This document shows positions 1 through 7,106 of a DNA stretch of 10,917 bases, piece after piece. Origin of the DNA: Nitrospinota bacterium (lineage in GTDB: Bacteria; Nitrospinota_A; UBA7883; JADGGD01); the NCBI GenBank assembly GCA_015229165.1, contig JADGCD010000056.1, forward strand, positions 1 to 10,917, written 5' to 3'. Made by a program: the position numbers and the translations under genes. Positions within the stretch are counted from its first letter, which is position 1, and each line of letters begins with the position of its first letter. The notes below the pieces were generated by a model. The model saw only the letters and a list, made by a program, of their open reading frames with translations, did no database searches and had not been told where the DNA came from.

Positions 1-680
1 TCCTCCCCGGTGGGGGGAAGCTCCAGCCGGGCCACCGGGGCGCCGGTCAGAAGCGACGAGAGGGTGACGACGGCCCCGGCCCGTTCGGCCTTGTAGCGGA
101 AGCCGAGCTCGTGGCGACCCGCCTCGTAGCGGCGCGTCGGCCCGGCGAGCATGACGCCTGCCGGGTCCCGTCCGGGGCGCAGCGCAATGGCCATGCCGGA
201 GCGGGCGTCGGGATCGGCCAGAATCTCGCCGATGCTGGTCAGCTCCTCCGCCTCGAAGGCGGTCAGCGGGTCGGGGAGGGAGGCGAAGGTGACGTAGACG
301 CTGTCAATCCAGGTCTCGGCTGCGCCGGTGGCGACGGCCCTGAACTCCACCTTCCACGGCGTTCCCGGCTCAAGAGTGAAGGGGAGGACGATGTCGGCGT
401 ATTCCTCCCGCAATTGTTCGGCGGTGACGGTAGTGGAGGCGACGATCTTCCTCCCCTGGTCGGCGGCCACGTCGACCGTCAGGAGAGGCGTCCCGGCGGG
501 CGCCTCCCCTTCGCGGCGGGCCCGGAACCGGGCGACGTAGCTCCCCGGCGGAAAGTTCTTGTACGGCCCGGCGTTGAGGGTTCCGTTCACCCCCCGCTCG
601 CCCCGCAGCGCCGCGCCGTTTCCGGCGGAAGGGTCGGCGGCCCGTTTCCCTTCGATGTTGGGAAGCGCCTCGCTCTCGAA
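1..680 (-). repeat. Two tandem CBM-like modules encoded in the 3' part of the GT-C-like gene
   Basis: In the corrected frame, module A begins at about 680 (FESEALP, then ADPSAGNGAALRG and GPYKNFPPGSYVARFRAR). Module B begins at about 257 (FEAEELT, then ADPDARSGMAIALR and GPTRRYEAGRHELGFRYK). The two starts are about 141 residues apart and share the order F-E-[SA]-E, A-D-P, GxAxALR, G-P, G-x-[YH]-x-x-x-F-R. This pattern is typical of galactose-binding or CBM6-like beta sandwiches. Module B is cut by the window edge. Carbohydrate binding is inferred from the pattern only. Confidence 0.5.
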
Positions 681-2454
681 GAAGAGCCCCACCGGCGACA
701 CCGCCAGCCGCTCCACCGGCAGGTCGTTCCTCCCCGGTTCGTCGTTGACGGTGAAGAGGAAAATCCGGTCGGCGCGCCCCCGGTAGGTCAGCGCGGGGGA
801 CTGGAGCAGGCGCCGCCGGGCCAAGGGGGCCGGGAAGGCCATCACCTCGGGGGGGTAGGCCTCCTCGTGAAAGATCAGATGCCCAACCTTCTGCTCCCGC
901 AAGAACGTCCGCTGGGCCTGGGTCACCTCCCCGGCGTTCACGGAAAAGAGGACGCCGAAGACCTTTTCGATGTAGTTCGGATCGACGGTGGGGAGATAGC
1001 CGTTGAGCATAGGAACCCGGCTCTGGAGAGCGTAGTACTGGTACAGCGAGGTCCAGGCGGAGTCCCCCGGCCAGAGGGGAATCTCCACCACCTTCTCCCC
1101 CGGGAAGGCCTCCATCGAAACAGTAACGTAGACCGGGTTGTTCGGATCGGTCCGGCAAATCCCCGCCGCCTGCCGGGGATGGGTGTCGAAAACCAGAGCC
1201 GCCACAAAAAGGGCCAGCATCGTTCGGGCCATCCCGACCGACATCCGCTCCCGCAGCCATGCGGCGAAATAGCCGGTCAACGCCGCCAGCGCCGTCACCG
1301 CCACCACCATGATCTTGTGCGGAACCCGGCTGAACTTGAAGGCAGGGACATGCTCGTAGAAGAAGGTGTACAGGCCGACGTAAGGATCCATCGTCAGGCC
1401 AAAGGCCAGCGCGTAGGCGACGAAGAATACCGTCAGGAAAAAGCCGATCTGCGACGCCCGCCCGCCGGGGCGGAAGAGGCTCCCCCCCCCAGGCCACCAC
1501 TCCGCCGACGACCATTAGCGAGGCGACCCCCAGATAGACCGCATAGACGTCGCCCGGATGGAGGAAAGCTGAGAATTTGGGGGAGTAGAGACGCACTTCC
1601 GCCAGTCCCCGCCCGGCGGAGAAGGCGCTCTTGGCCACCACGCCGCTCTTGTAGGAAGCCATGGACCAGACCGTGGCCGTCAGCCCGACGGCGAAGGGGA
1701 TACCGGCGACGAGCAGCCGGGTCAGCCGCCGCTCCCCCAGCGCCGTCACCGCCGCCGGAACGAACCGCCACGGGATGTAGACCAGCAGGAAGAGCAACAG
1801 GTAGTAGGTGAAGTAGATGTACTGGTAGCGGAAGGCGAGGACGCTCACCCCGGCGGCCAGCGCGTAACGCCACGAGGAGCGCTCCACCGCCCGGTCGAAC
1901 AGGAAAAGGGCAAGCGGAAAAAGGAAGAGGGAGAATCCGGCCGGATGCCCCCCGTACAGCTCCGAAAGGCGAAGGGGAAAAAAGTCGAACACCGCCGCCG
2001 CCACCAGCCCGGCGGTCCGGTCGCCGGTCATGTTCGTCACCCAGAGCCAGCAGGCCACCCCCGACAGGCCGAAAGAGAGGAGAACCAGAACGTTGTAGGC
2101 CAGCTCGTCGGCGATGAAGGCGAAGGGAACGGCCAGCAACGACAACGGGAGCAGGTAGGTGGTGGTCACCGGCCGGTGAAGGTCGGTGGCGAATTCGTAG
2201 GCGTCGACAAACCAGGGGGCCTGCCCGAGCAGGGCCTTCTTGAAAAGGGCGAGGTGATAAAAGGCCTGCAGATGGTCGCCAATGAAAAGCGTCGCCACCG
2301 AGTAGCCCGGATCGGGACTGTAGCCGAAGGGGATGCCGCCGGTCAGGTGAAGGGCCAGGGGCCACGTGTAGAAGACCCCGGCGACGGTAAAGAGAAGGAA
2401 GACCTGCAGAGCGCCCACGGGTCCGCACCGGAACGGATTCGCCGACCGGGTCAC
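1..2454 (-). CDS. Polytopic GT-C-like membrane protein with C-terminal CBM-like modules; frameshifted, 3' partial
   Basis: The start is a GTG at 2454 overlapping the upstream lipoprotein stop (GTGA). Residues 1-320 form many hydrophobic segments: about 15-38, 97-115, 119-140, 147-160, 173-187, 196-228, 247-264 and 303-322. An acidic GDHLQ motif at 59-63 lies in the first loop, a layout typical of GT-C fold lipid-linked-sugar glycosyltransferases. At 1482-1490 a run of nine G (coding strand) shifts the frame. Removing one G restores WGGSLFRPGG..., and the corrected frame has no stop down to position 1, so the full protein exceeds about 815 residues. After more membrane segments (to about 1200) comes a soluble part, then two related beta-sandwich-like modules (FESEALP... 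near 680, FEAEELT... near 257). I infer transfer or modification of a surface glycan; the exact family is not certain. The indel could be a sequencing error, a decayed gene or a slippage switch. Confidence 0.75.
1482..1490. other. C9/G9 homopolymer carrying the frameshift
   Basis: Nine consecutive C on the plus strand. With nine, the upstream membrane-protein frame runs into arginine/proline-rich nonsense-like sequence. With eight, it joins a frame that stays open for about 490 codons to the window edge and has normal hydrophobic and soluble composition. The break is therefore placed at this run with good confidence; its cause is unknown. Confidence 0.85.
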
Positions 2455-3722
2455 TGGCACTGTTCCGGCGCCGTGGTGTAACGGAGCGCCTTGATCGCGT
2501 CGATGTCGGGCCCGGCGGTCTGGTAGCACTTGCGCCCCGGATCGAAGGGATTCACCAGACTGACGATCCGGAACCAGCGGGCGTAGCGGAGCCCGGTAAC
2601 GCCAAGGTCGAAGTCGCAGAACTCGGGGCAGAGGGCCTTGCCCATCGAATACCAGGGGCCATTTTCCGAGGGGCCGGCGTAGACCTCCAGCCACTCGCTG
2701 GAGACGTACTCCCAGACCCGCAGGTCGTCCCCCGGCCCGTCGAAGACGGTTTTCCCCATTTCGATCCCGAGCTTTCCCGAATAGTCGATGGAGATATAGC
2801 CGCTTCCCGGCTGTTCCTGGCTCATGAAACCATGGGCGGAGGGGGGGCCCATGGCCTCTTCCGGATCAATGTTCACCAGCAGGTCGCATTCCCGGATGGT
2901 GGTCCATTCGGTCGGATATTCCGCCCAAAGGGTGCCGGAAATGTCGCACAGGTTTTTCACGGTAAAGACGTACGGCCCCTGCCATGCGCCGCCGGTCCCG
3001 TTGACAGTGTAGCGGACGCGCCACCAGTAGGTGGCCCCCTCACGAAGCGCCCCGGTGGAGCCGTCGGGGGCGATCTGCCCGGCCATCCGTAGCTCCGCCT
3101 GCGTCACGGTCCAGGAGGTGGCCACCTGACCGTCGAGCTGCGGCACGCCGACCCCGGCGCCGATGAGGAGCGTCATCGCCTCGTCGGCAAAGAGCTGGAA
3201 GTCGTAGGTGACCGACGCCCCCGCCACCGAAAGCACGTTGAACGCCGCCAGCGTCGGCGTGGAAGCCCGGGTCAGGTCGAGATACCCGTTCTGCCGGGGA
3301 GCGATAGCCTCGCCACCGGAACGGTCGCGGACGTAGAAGAGATGGCTCTCCGAGTCGGTCGTCCCCTTGGCGTCGGTCACCGACCAGCGCCACTGGTAAG
3401 CGCGGTTCTTTTTGATCGTCACCCCGGCGGGGGTCCACCGGACCACCCCGTCACCGGGAATCGGCAGGTCGTCCGACTCGGCCAGCGAGACGGTGGCGCC
3501 GTTCTCTTCGGTGACGAGGTAAAAATGATAGAGGTTCCCCTCCCCTTTCACCGGATCGTCGGTGACCCAGAACTCGGGGGGACCCCCGGGGGAGTAGACC
3601 GCGCTCGGCTCCGGCGAGAAGGCAGGGGCCGTCGGCTCGCCGCCGCCGCCACCGCCACCGCCACCGCAGGCGGCAAGCGTCAGGGCAAGGATAAACGGGA
3701 CAATGCGAAAAAGGGATCTCAT
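2451..3722 (-). CDS. Modular lipoprotein with Ig/FnIII-like domains and C-terminal galactose-binding-like domain
   Basis: A 423-residue predicted lipoprotein. A signal peptide ends in LTLAAC with Cys19 as the lipidated residue; +2 is Gly, so outer-membrane sorting is expected. A run of nine glycines follows (codons 3639-3665). Two FnIII/Ig-like strand patterns follow, about 47-131 (AYQWRWSVTD, SHLFYVRD) and 145-256 (TYWWRVRYTV, PYVFTVK). The last 150 residues have six cysteines and the pattern TVFDGPGDDLRVWE (325-338) with PDIDAIKAL (405-413), as in discoidin/galactose-binding-like surface domains. The ATG at 3722 is chosen because GGAG lies five bases before it; an in-frame GTG at 3725 sits too close to that site. 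It is probably co-transcribed with the overlapping GT-C-like gene. No enzyme motif is seen; a surface binding or accessory role is inferred. Confidence 0.75.
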   Translation of the reverse strand: MRSLFRIVPFILALTLAACGGGGGGGGGEPTAPAFSPEPSAVYSPGGPPEFWVTDDPVKGEGNLYHFYLVTEENGATVSLAESDDLPIPGDGVVRWTPAGVTIKKNRAYQWRWSVTDAKGTTDSESHLFYVRDRSGGEAIAPRQNGYLDLTRASTPTLAAFNVLSVAGASVTYDFQLFADEAMTLLIGAGVGVPQLDGQVATSWTVTQAELRMAGQIAPDGSTGALREGATYWWRVRYTVNGTGGAWQGPYVFTVKNLCDISGTLWAEYPTEWTTIRECDLLVNIDPEEAMGPPSAHGFMSQEQPGSGYISIDYSGKLGIEMGKTVFDGPGDDLRVWEYVSSEWLEVYAGPSENGPWYSMGKALCPEFCDFDLGVTGLRYARWFRIVSLVNPFDPGRKCYQTAGPDIDAIKALRYTTAPEQCQ

Positions 3723-3783
3723 CACGGCTCCGGCAGAGTTCCTTATGGCGCCGGGAAACCGGCGTCCGTGGGGACAAGGAGAG

Positions 3784-3792
3784 ATTATAGCA
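3784..3792 (-). promoter_or_regulatory. Extended -10 promoter (TGnTATAAT) for the lipoprotein/GT-C gene pair
   Basis: The minus strand reads TGCTATAAT at 3792-3784, a perfect extended -10 element. No good -35 lies 16-18 bases upstream, which is tolerated with an extended -10. Transcription would start near 3777, giving a leader of about 55 nt before the ATG at 3722. The leader can form a six-pair stem (CGCCGG/CCGGCG, 3749-3764) with a four-base loop. The element lies in the 76-base gap after the flippase-like gene, so it may split the left block into two transcripts. Confidence 0.5.
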
Positions 3793-3798
3793 GGAGTT

Positions 3799-4794
3799 TT
3801 ACCGGTCGGCGTCGCCGCTTGGCATCCCCCCCAACCAATAAACCGCCCCCCCGATGGCCACGTTGGGGAGAATCATGGCGAAGACCAGAAGCGACAACGA
3901 CACCGCCTCCGCCGGGGCCACCCCCGCCAGCCCGAAGAGGAACAGATACCCCCCCTCCCGCAGCCCCAGCCCGGCCACCGTGAAGGGGAGCCGGGCCACC
4001 GCCGCGATGACCGGCACGAAGACGAGAAAGAGCGACAGGTCCAGATTCATCCCCAGCGCCTGCGCCATAACCCACGAGAGGGCCACCCGGTTCACCGGCC
4101 CGGCCACCGCCCCCGGCGCCATCCAGAGGAGCGCCCGCCGGTTCCCCCGGAAGACGAGGTAGGCGTCGTGGGTCTTTTCGAGTTTGCGGAAGAGCCGGTC
4201 GAACCGCCCCCCCGCCAGCATCCGGCGCGCCAGCGCAAACGCCCCCCCCACGGCGAGGAAGAGCCCCGCCACCGCCGCCGTTCCGAGCGCAAGGCCCGCC
4301 ACGATCAGGTCGAGCGTCTCTCCCTGCGGCAGCCGGTCGTAGAAGAGGATCGAGAGGGCCAGCGCCCCGGCGAAGAGGACGCCGACGCTGACCACCCGGA
4401 TCAGCGCCAGCGAGGCGAGCCCGTCGGAGACGTTGGCGAGGTAGCGCCCCAGCCCCATGACCCGCACCAGGTCGGGGCCGGAGGAGGAGGGCATGGCGAA
4501 GCCGAGAAAGTTCCCCGCGAAGCTGATCCGCGTCAAGGTTCCGAAGGGGATGCCCCATCCCTTGGCCCGCATCATCCCCCCCCATGCGGCGATAATGACG
4601 AACTGCTCCGCCACCGTCAGTAGCAGCCCGAGCGCGATCCAGAAGGGGTCGGCCCGACCGATGGCGGCGAACGCGGGGGTCAGGTCGACGGTGAAGGCGA
4701 TGAGCCCCACCACCGAGAGGGAGACGACCCACCGGAGCCACGGACGGGCGCCCCGTTTCGGGGGGTCTTTTTCCTCCCGCGCCGCGTCCGCCAT
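3799..4794 (-). CDS. LPG synthase TM / UPF0104-family flippase-like membrane protein
   Basis: A 331-residue polytopic inner-membrane protein. Hydrophobic segments lie at roughly 22-38, 50-75, 127-152, 160-188, 221-246, 250-268, 283-299 and 300-320. Two family hallmarks of the lysylphosphatidylglycerol synthase transmembrane region (PF03706, AglD/MprF N-terminal type) are visible: MPSSSGPDLVR at 101-111 and LPFTVAGLGLREGG near 269-282. The length fits stand-alone members. Stand-alone members are often found in glycolipid and polysaccharide loci, where lipid flipping is proposed; the substrate cannot be told here. The ATG overlaps the stop of the SGNH gene by one base (TGATG) and there is no obvious Shine-Dalgarno, so it probably depends on coupled translation. 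Confidence 0.85.
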   Translation of the reverse strand: MADAAREEKDPPKRGARPWLRWVVSLSVVGLIAFTVDLTPAFAAIGRADPFWIALGLLLTVAEQFVIIAAWGGMMRAKGWGIPFGTLTRISFAGNFLGFAMPSSSGPDLVRVMGLGRYLANVSDGLASLALIRVVSVGVLFAGALALSILFYDRLPQGETLDLIVAGLALGTAAVAGLFLAVGGAFALARRMLAGGRFDRLFRKLEKTHDAYLVFRGNRRALLWMAPGAVAGPVNRVALSWVMAQALGMNLDLSLFLVFVPVIAAVARLPFTVAGLGLREGGYLFLFGLAGVAPAEAVSLSLLVFAMILPNVAIGGAVYWLGGMPSGDADR

Positions 4795-5969
4795 CAGGGC
4801 GCCGACGGGGCGCGCAGGGCGGAGGCCACGGTCTCCCCCACCAGCGCCGCCCCCTTTTCGTTGAAGTGGACCTCGTCGTAAAAGTAACCGGCCTCTTTCG
4901 GAACCACCCCGGCCACGTCGATGCAGGTGACCTGCCGCTCGGCGCAGAGCGCCAGCATGGCCTCGTTGAAGAGGGTCAGCCCCCGCAGCAGAGCGCCGGG
5001 GGAATAATATTCGCGCACGTTGGCGGCCCTGAGGTTTCCCTTCCCCCCCATCCAGAGGAGCGCCTTCTCCTCCGGCGCCATGTTCTCCCGCCAGAGCGAC
5101 GCCTGCGTGACGAAGATCACCGGAACGTGGCGCTTTTCGGCTTCATCCACGAAGCGGTTCAGGTTCCGCCGAAACTCCTCCACCGCCGTCCCGAGATCGG
5201 GGAGGAGGTCTGTCTCCGGGGTGGCGGCCCGCTGGCGCCGGGCCCGGACGTAGGCGTTCCCCGCCTCGTCCTGCACCATCACCTCTTTTTCTTCCGCCTC
5301 CCGTTGCGCCTTCATTGCGGCCATCCCCCGTTCGACCCGTTTCCAGAGCTGGAGCCGGGCGTACCAAGGACGGCGCTTCTCGGCGTCCGGGTCGACGATG
5401 GCCGCAAAAGCCCGCTTCCGGTGGACGCGCGGCCCGGCGGGGGTGTCGAAGAAGCCGGGGTCGTAGGCGTCCTGCTGCGCCAGCCGGGCCAGCAGGTCGT
5501 TGACCCCGGCCATCAGAATCACCCCGTCCAGTTTCCCGTACTGGTCGAGCAACGGCCCGACCTGCATCAGGTGGTCCCGCATGTTCAGCCCCGACTTCCC
5601 GACGTTGGCCACCTTCACTCCCGGCCCCAGCGTCCGTTCGGCCACGGCGGGCCACGTTTCGGTGTCGTCCAGAAAAAGGCACTCGGTGGTGCTGCCGCCG
5701 AGGACCAAATAGCGGCGCGCATCGCCGGAGGCGAACGGCGTTCCCCGGAACCCTGCGGCGTTGATGGTGAAATGCGATTCGCCTTCAACCCCCGGCATGA
5801 CCCCCGGCGCGGGACGAAAGACCTTTTGCTGCCCCGGCGGCCAGACGAAATGGGTGTAGGGGCTTGGGGCGGGAGCGACCAGTTGGAGCCCCCCCTCGAC
5901 CGCCAGCAGGCAGACAAGGAGCGCCCCCCCCATGAGGGAGATGTTCTTTATGATGTCTGGTATCCGCAT
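4794..5969 (-). CDS. Membrane-anchored SGNH/GDSL-family hydrolase
   Basis: A 391-residue protein with an N-terminal signal anchor (about 10-32) and the SGNH blocks in order. Block I is YLVLGGSTTE with nucleophile Ser93; block II is VANVGKSG (Gly124 or Gly127); block III is MAGVND with Asn157; block V is YDEVHFNEKG with Asp365 and His368. All catalytic residues are present, so an active periplasmic esterase, acetylesterase or acyltransferase acting on a glycan is likely. A charged helical insert (about 208-250) separates blocks III and V. The ATG at 5969 directly precedes the anchor and has GGAAG just upstream. An in-frame ATG at 6014 and a longer frame to 6065 lack a good ribosome site. It is the first gene of the left block and is coupled to the flippase-like gene. 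Confidence 0.85.
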   Translation of the reverse strand: MRIPDIIKNISLMGGALLVCLLAVEGGLQLVAPAPSPYTHFVWPPGQQKVFRPAPGVMPGVEGESHFTINAAGFRGTPFASGDARRYLVLGGSTTECLFLDDTETWPAVAERTLGPGVKVANVGKSGLNMRDHLMQVGPLLDQYGKLDGVILMAGVNDLLARLAQQDAYDPGFFDTPAGPRVHRKRAFAAIVDPDAEKRRPWYARLQLWKRVERGMAAMKAQREAEEKEVMVQDEAGNAYVRARRQRAATPETDLLPDLGTAVEEFRRNLNRFVDEAEKRHVPVIFVTQASLWRENMAPEEKALLWMGGKGNLRAANVREYYSPGALLRGLTLFNEAMLALCAERQVTCIDVAGVVPKEAGYFYDEVHFNEKGAALVGETVASALRAPSAP

Positions 5970-6058
5970 GGCTTCCGGGGGTTTATCGTGTGGCGTGTCG
6001 CCGGGATGGGCCATTTTACACAAAAGCGGGGCCTTTCCGTGACCGCGCCCTGAAATAG

Positions 6059-6087
6059 TTGACAATGAACGGCAATATCTTTAAGCT
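6059..6087 (+). promoter_or_regulatory. Sigma-70-type promoter of lipoprotein copy 1
   Basis: A consensus TTGACA at 6059-6064, a 17-base spacer and TAAGCT at 6082-6087. The predicted start is near 6094. Alone the -10 is weak, but the same layout recurs before copy 2 (TTGACA-N17-TAAACT), where the shared sequence ATCTTTAARCTTCCCCGA sits at the same offset. Conservation between duplicates supports it as functional. The distance from TTGACA to the ATG is 95 nt in both. Confidence 0.65.
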
Positions 6088-6098
6088 TCCCCGAATTA

Positions 6099-6112
6099 CC
6101 GGATATTTCCGG
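6099..6112 (+). promoter_or_regulatory. Leader inverted repeat CCGGA-N4-TCCGG (copy 1)
   Basis: Five paired bases around TATT, starting about six bases after the predicted transcription start. An equivalent repeat occurs at the same offset before copy 2 with different flanking pairs. It may be an operator half-site pair or a small leader hairpin; the sequence alone does not decide. Confidence 0.35.
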
Positions 6113-6153
6113 CTATCCTCGGAACACACCAAACACCATTGGAGTCGAGTAAC

Positions 6154-6939
6154 ATGCGGGTACTTCTTCCCCTTTCTTGCGCCTGTGCGCTCATGCTGGC
6201 GGCATGCGGCGGCAGTTCTTCGACGGCCCCGACCGCCGAACCGACCCCCACCCCGACGCCCGAGCCGACCTACCGCTGCGCCGCGACTCATACCCCCCCC
6301 GCCGGTTACCACATCCAGAAGCGGGATGACGGCAGCGAAGTCTCGGTCGAAATCTGCAAGGACGACCCCGATCTTTCGAAAAACGGCAACTCGAAGGTGC
6401 AAATCCACAACGGCCATGTCTGGCGGACCCCCAACGACGACAACTCGGTCGACGTCCGGTTCGGCGAGTTCACCGGCTACATGACCGGCATCGGCGACCA
6501 CGACCACGGGGTGCTCTCGTTCTACATCCTCTTCCACTGCCGCGACGTGAACAACCACAAGCAGAACATCCACGCCGGCCTCTGGGGCCCGCAGCCGATG
6601 AACAATCGGCTGGTCCGCCACTGGTGGTCCACCGACAACGCGTGGCCCGACATCACCAAGACCCAGAACAACTACCGGTTCGACCCGTCCAAGACCTACC
6701 AGTTCCACGCCATCTGGACCGACAGCAGGGTCGACGTGACGATCTGCGAAGGCGCCAACAAGACGGAAGCGGCGGCCAACGCCGCCGGGTGCAAGACGCA
6801 GACCCAGTACTGGAAAGGGGGCCAGAAGAAGTTCGACATGCAGGGCTTCCTCTTCGGCAACAAGCTGCTCAAGGGCTTCTCCTTCGGCAACAATGTGCAG
6901 GTGCAGGGACTTCGCTTCACGGTGTTCGAAGCCGACTGA
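6154..6939 (+). CDS. Tandem lipoprotein copy 1 (unrecognised family)
   Basis: A 261-residue predicted outer-membrane lipoprotein. The signal peptide ends in MLAAC with lipidated Cys18 and +2 Gly, followed by a Ser/Thr/Pro linker with TPTPTPEPT (about 19-40). The mature domain (42-261) shares with the next two genes HIQKRDDG, GEFTGYMTGIGD, NIHAGLWGPQP, NRLVRHWW and FLFGNKLLKGFSFGN. Cysteines 42, 68, 198 and 213 match all copies; Cys129 (LFHC) is unique to this one. The alternating strand-like pattern, such as KTYQFHAIWTDSRVDVTICEG, would suit a ConA/LamG-like jelly roll, but no named family or active site is recognised. The ATG at 6154 is chosen over an in-frame TTG at 6139: GGAG (6141-6144) lies nine bases upstream and the signal peptide begins there. 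It has its own promoter and terminator. Confidence 0.85.
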   Translation: MRVLLPLSCACALMLAACGGSSSTAPTAEPTPTPTPEPTYRCAATHTPPAGYHIQKRDDGSEVSVEICKDDPDLSKNGNSKVQIHNGHVWRTPNDDNSVDVRFGEFTGYMTGIGDHDHGVLSFYILFHCRDVNNHKQNIHAGLWGPQPMNNRLVRHWWSTDNAWPDITKTQNNYRFDPSKTYQFHAIWTDSRVDVTICEGANKTEAAANAAGCKTQTQYWKGGQKKFDMQGFLFGNKLLKGFSFGNNVQVQGLRFTVFEAD

Positions 6940-6955
6940 GCCGACGATCCTCAAG

Positions 6956-6990
6956 GGGCCGACAGCTTGGCTGTCGGCCCTTTTGTTTTG
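6956..6990 (+). terminator. Rho-independent terminator after lipoprotein copy 1
   Basis: An eleven-pair perfect stem GGGCCGACAGC / GCTGTCGGCCC (6956-6966 and 6970-6980) with loop TTG, followed by TTTTGTTTTG. It lies 16 bases after the stop and nearly matches the terminator of copy 2. Confidence 0.9.
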
Positions 6991-7011
6991 TCCACCGCCC
7001 CCCCATCGCAG

Positions 7012-7040
7012 TTGACAAGCGAAACCGCAATCTTTAAACT
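7012..7040 (+). promoter_or_regulatory. Sigma-70-type promoter of lipoprotein copy 2
   Basis: TTGACA at 7012-7017, a 17-base spacer and TAAACT at 7035-7040 (four of six -10 consensus bases). The predicted start is near 7047. It is clearly related to the copy 1 promoter, including the flanking run through CTTCCCCGA. Confidence 0.7.
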
Positions 7041-7050
7041 TCCCCGATTC

Positions 7051-7066
7051 GCCGGGGCCCTCCGGC
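7051..7066 (+). promoter_or_regulatory. Leader inverted repeat GCCGG-N6-CCGGC (copy 2)
   Basis: The CCGG arms occupy the same offsets from TTGACA as in copy 1. Here the outer pair is G-C and an inner G-T could wobble, whereas copy 1 has an inner A-T pair. Arms kept while the loop diverges hint at selection on pairing or on a dyad-binding regulator. Confidence 0.35.
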
Positions 7067-7106
7067 CTTCCCGATATTTCCCCTAACCTTGGAGCCAAAA
7101 AGTATC

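Larger units (their letters stand above)
5970..6153. promoter_or_regulatory. Divergent intergenic region between the SGNH gene and lipoprotein copy 1
   Basis: This gap is visibly richer in A/T than its surroundings and must hold promoters for both directions. Rightward, TTGACA-N17-TAAGCT is clear (entered separately). Leftward, only a TAAAAT (6018-6013, minus strand) stands out as a possible -10, with no convincing -35. It would give a start near 6006 and a leader of about 37 nt to the ATG at 5969. No small gene is seen here. Confidence 0.4.

Noticed and set aside
111..1811. Long plus-strand open frame opposite the GT-C-like gene
   Set aside because: Arg/Gly/Pro-rich translation with no domain; it is the complement of a well-supported coding frame in GC-rich DNA.
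370..2694. Reading the GT-C-like gene as one 774-residue protein starting at 2694
   Set aside because: Residues before 2454 lie inside the lipoprotein gene in another frame, and residues after the G9 run are low-quality sequence; the true continuation is in the frame reached by removing one G.
3749..3764. CGCCGG-GAAA-CCGGCG hairpin as a terminator or riboswitch
   Set aside because: The stem is short, has no U run and no larger conserved fold around it.
4866..6053. 395-residue plus-strand frame opposite the SGNH hydrolase
   Set aside because: The minus strand has a full set of SGNH catalytic blocks; this frame has no recognisable feature.
6553..6612. Resemblance of QNIHAGLWG to alginate-lyase (PL7) QIH and KAG motifs
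   Set aside because: The two PL7 motifs are separate and the RxELR motif is missing; the match is too short to support lyase activity.
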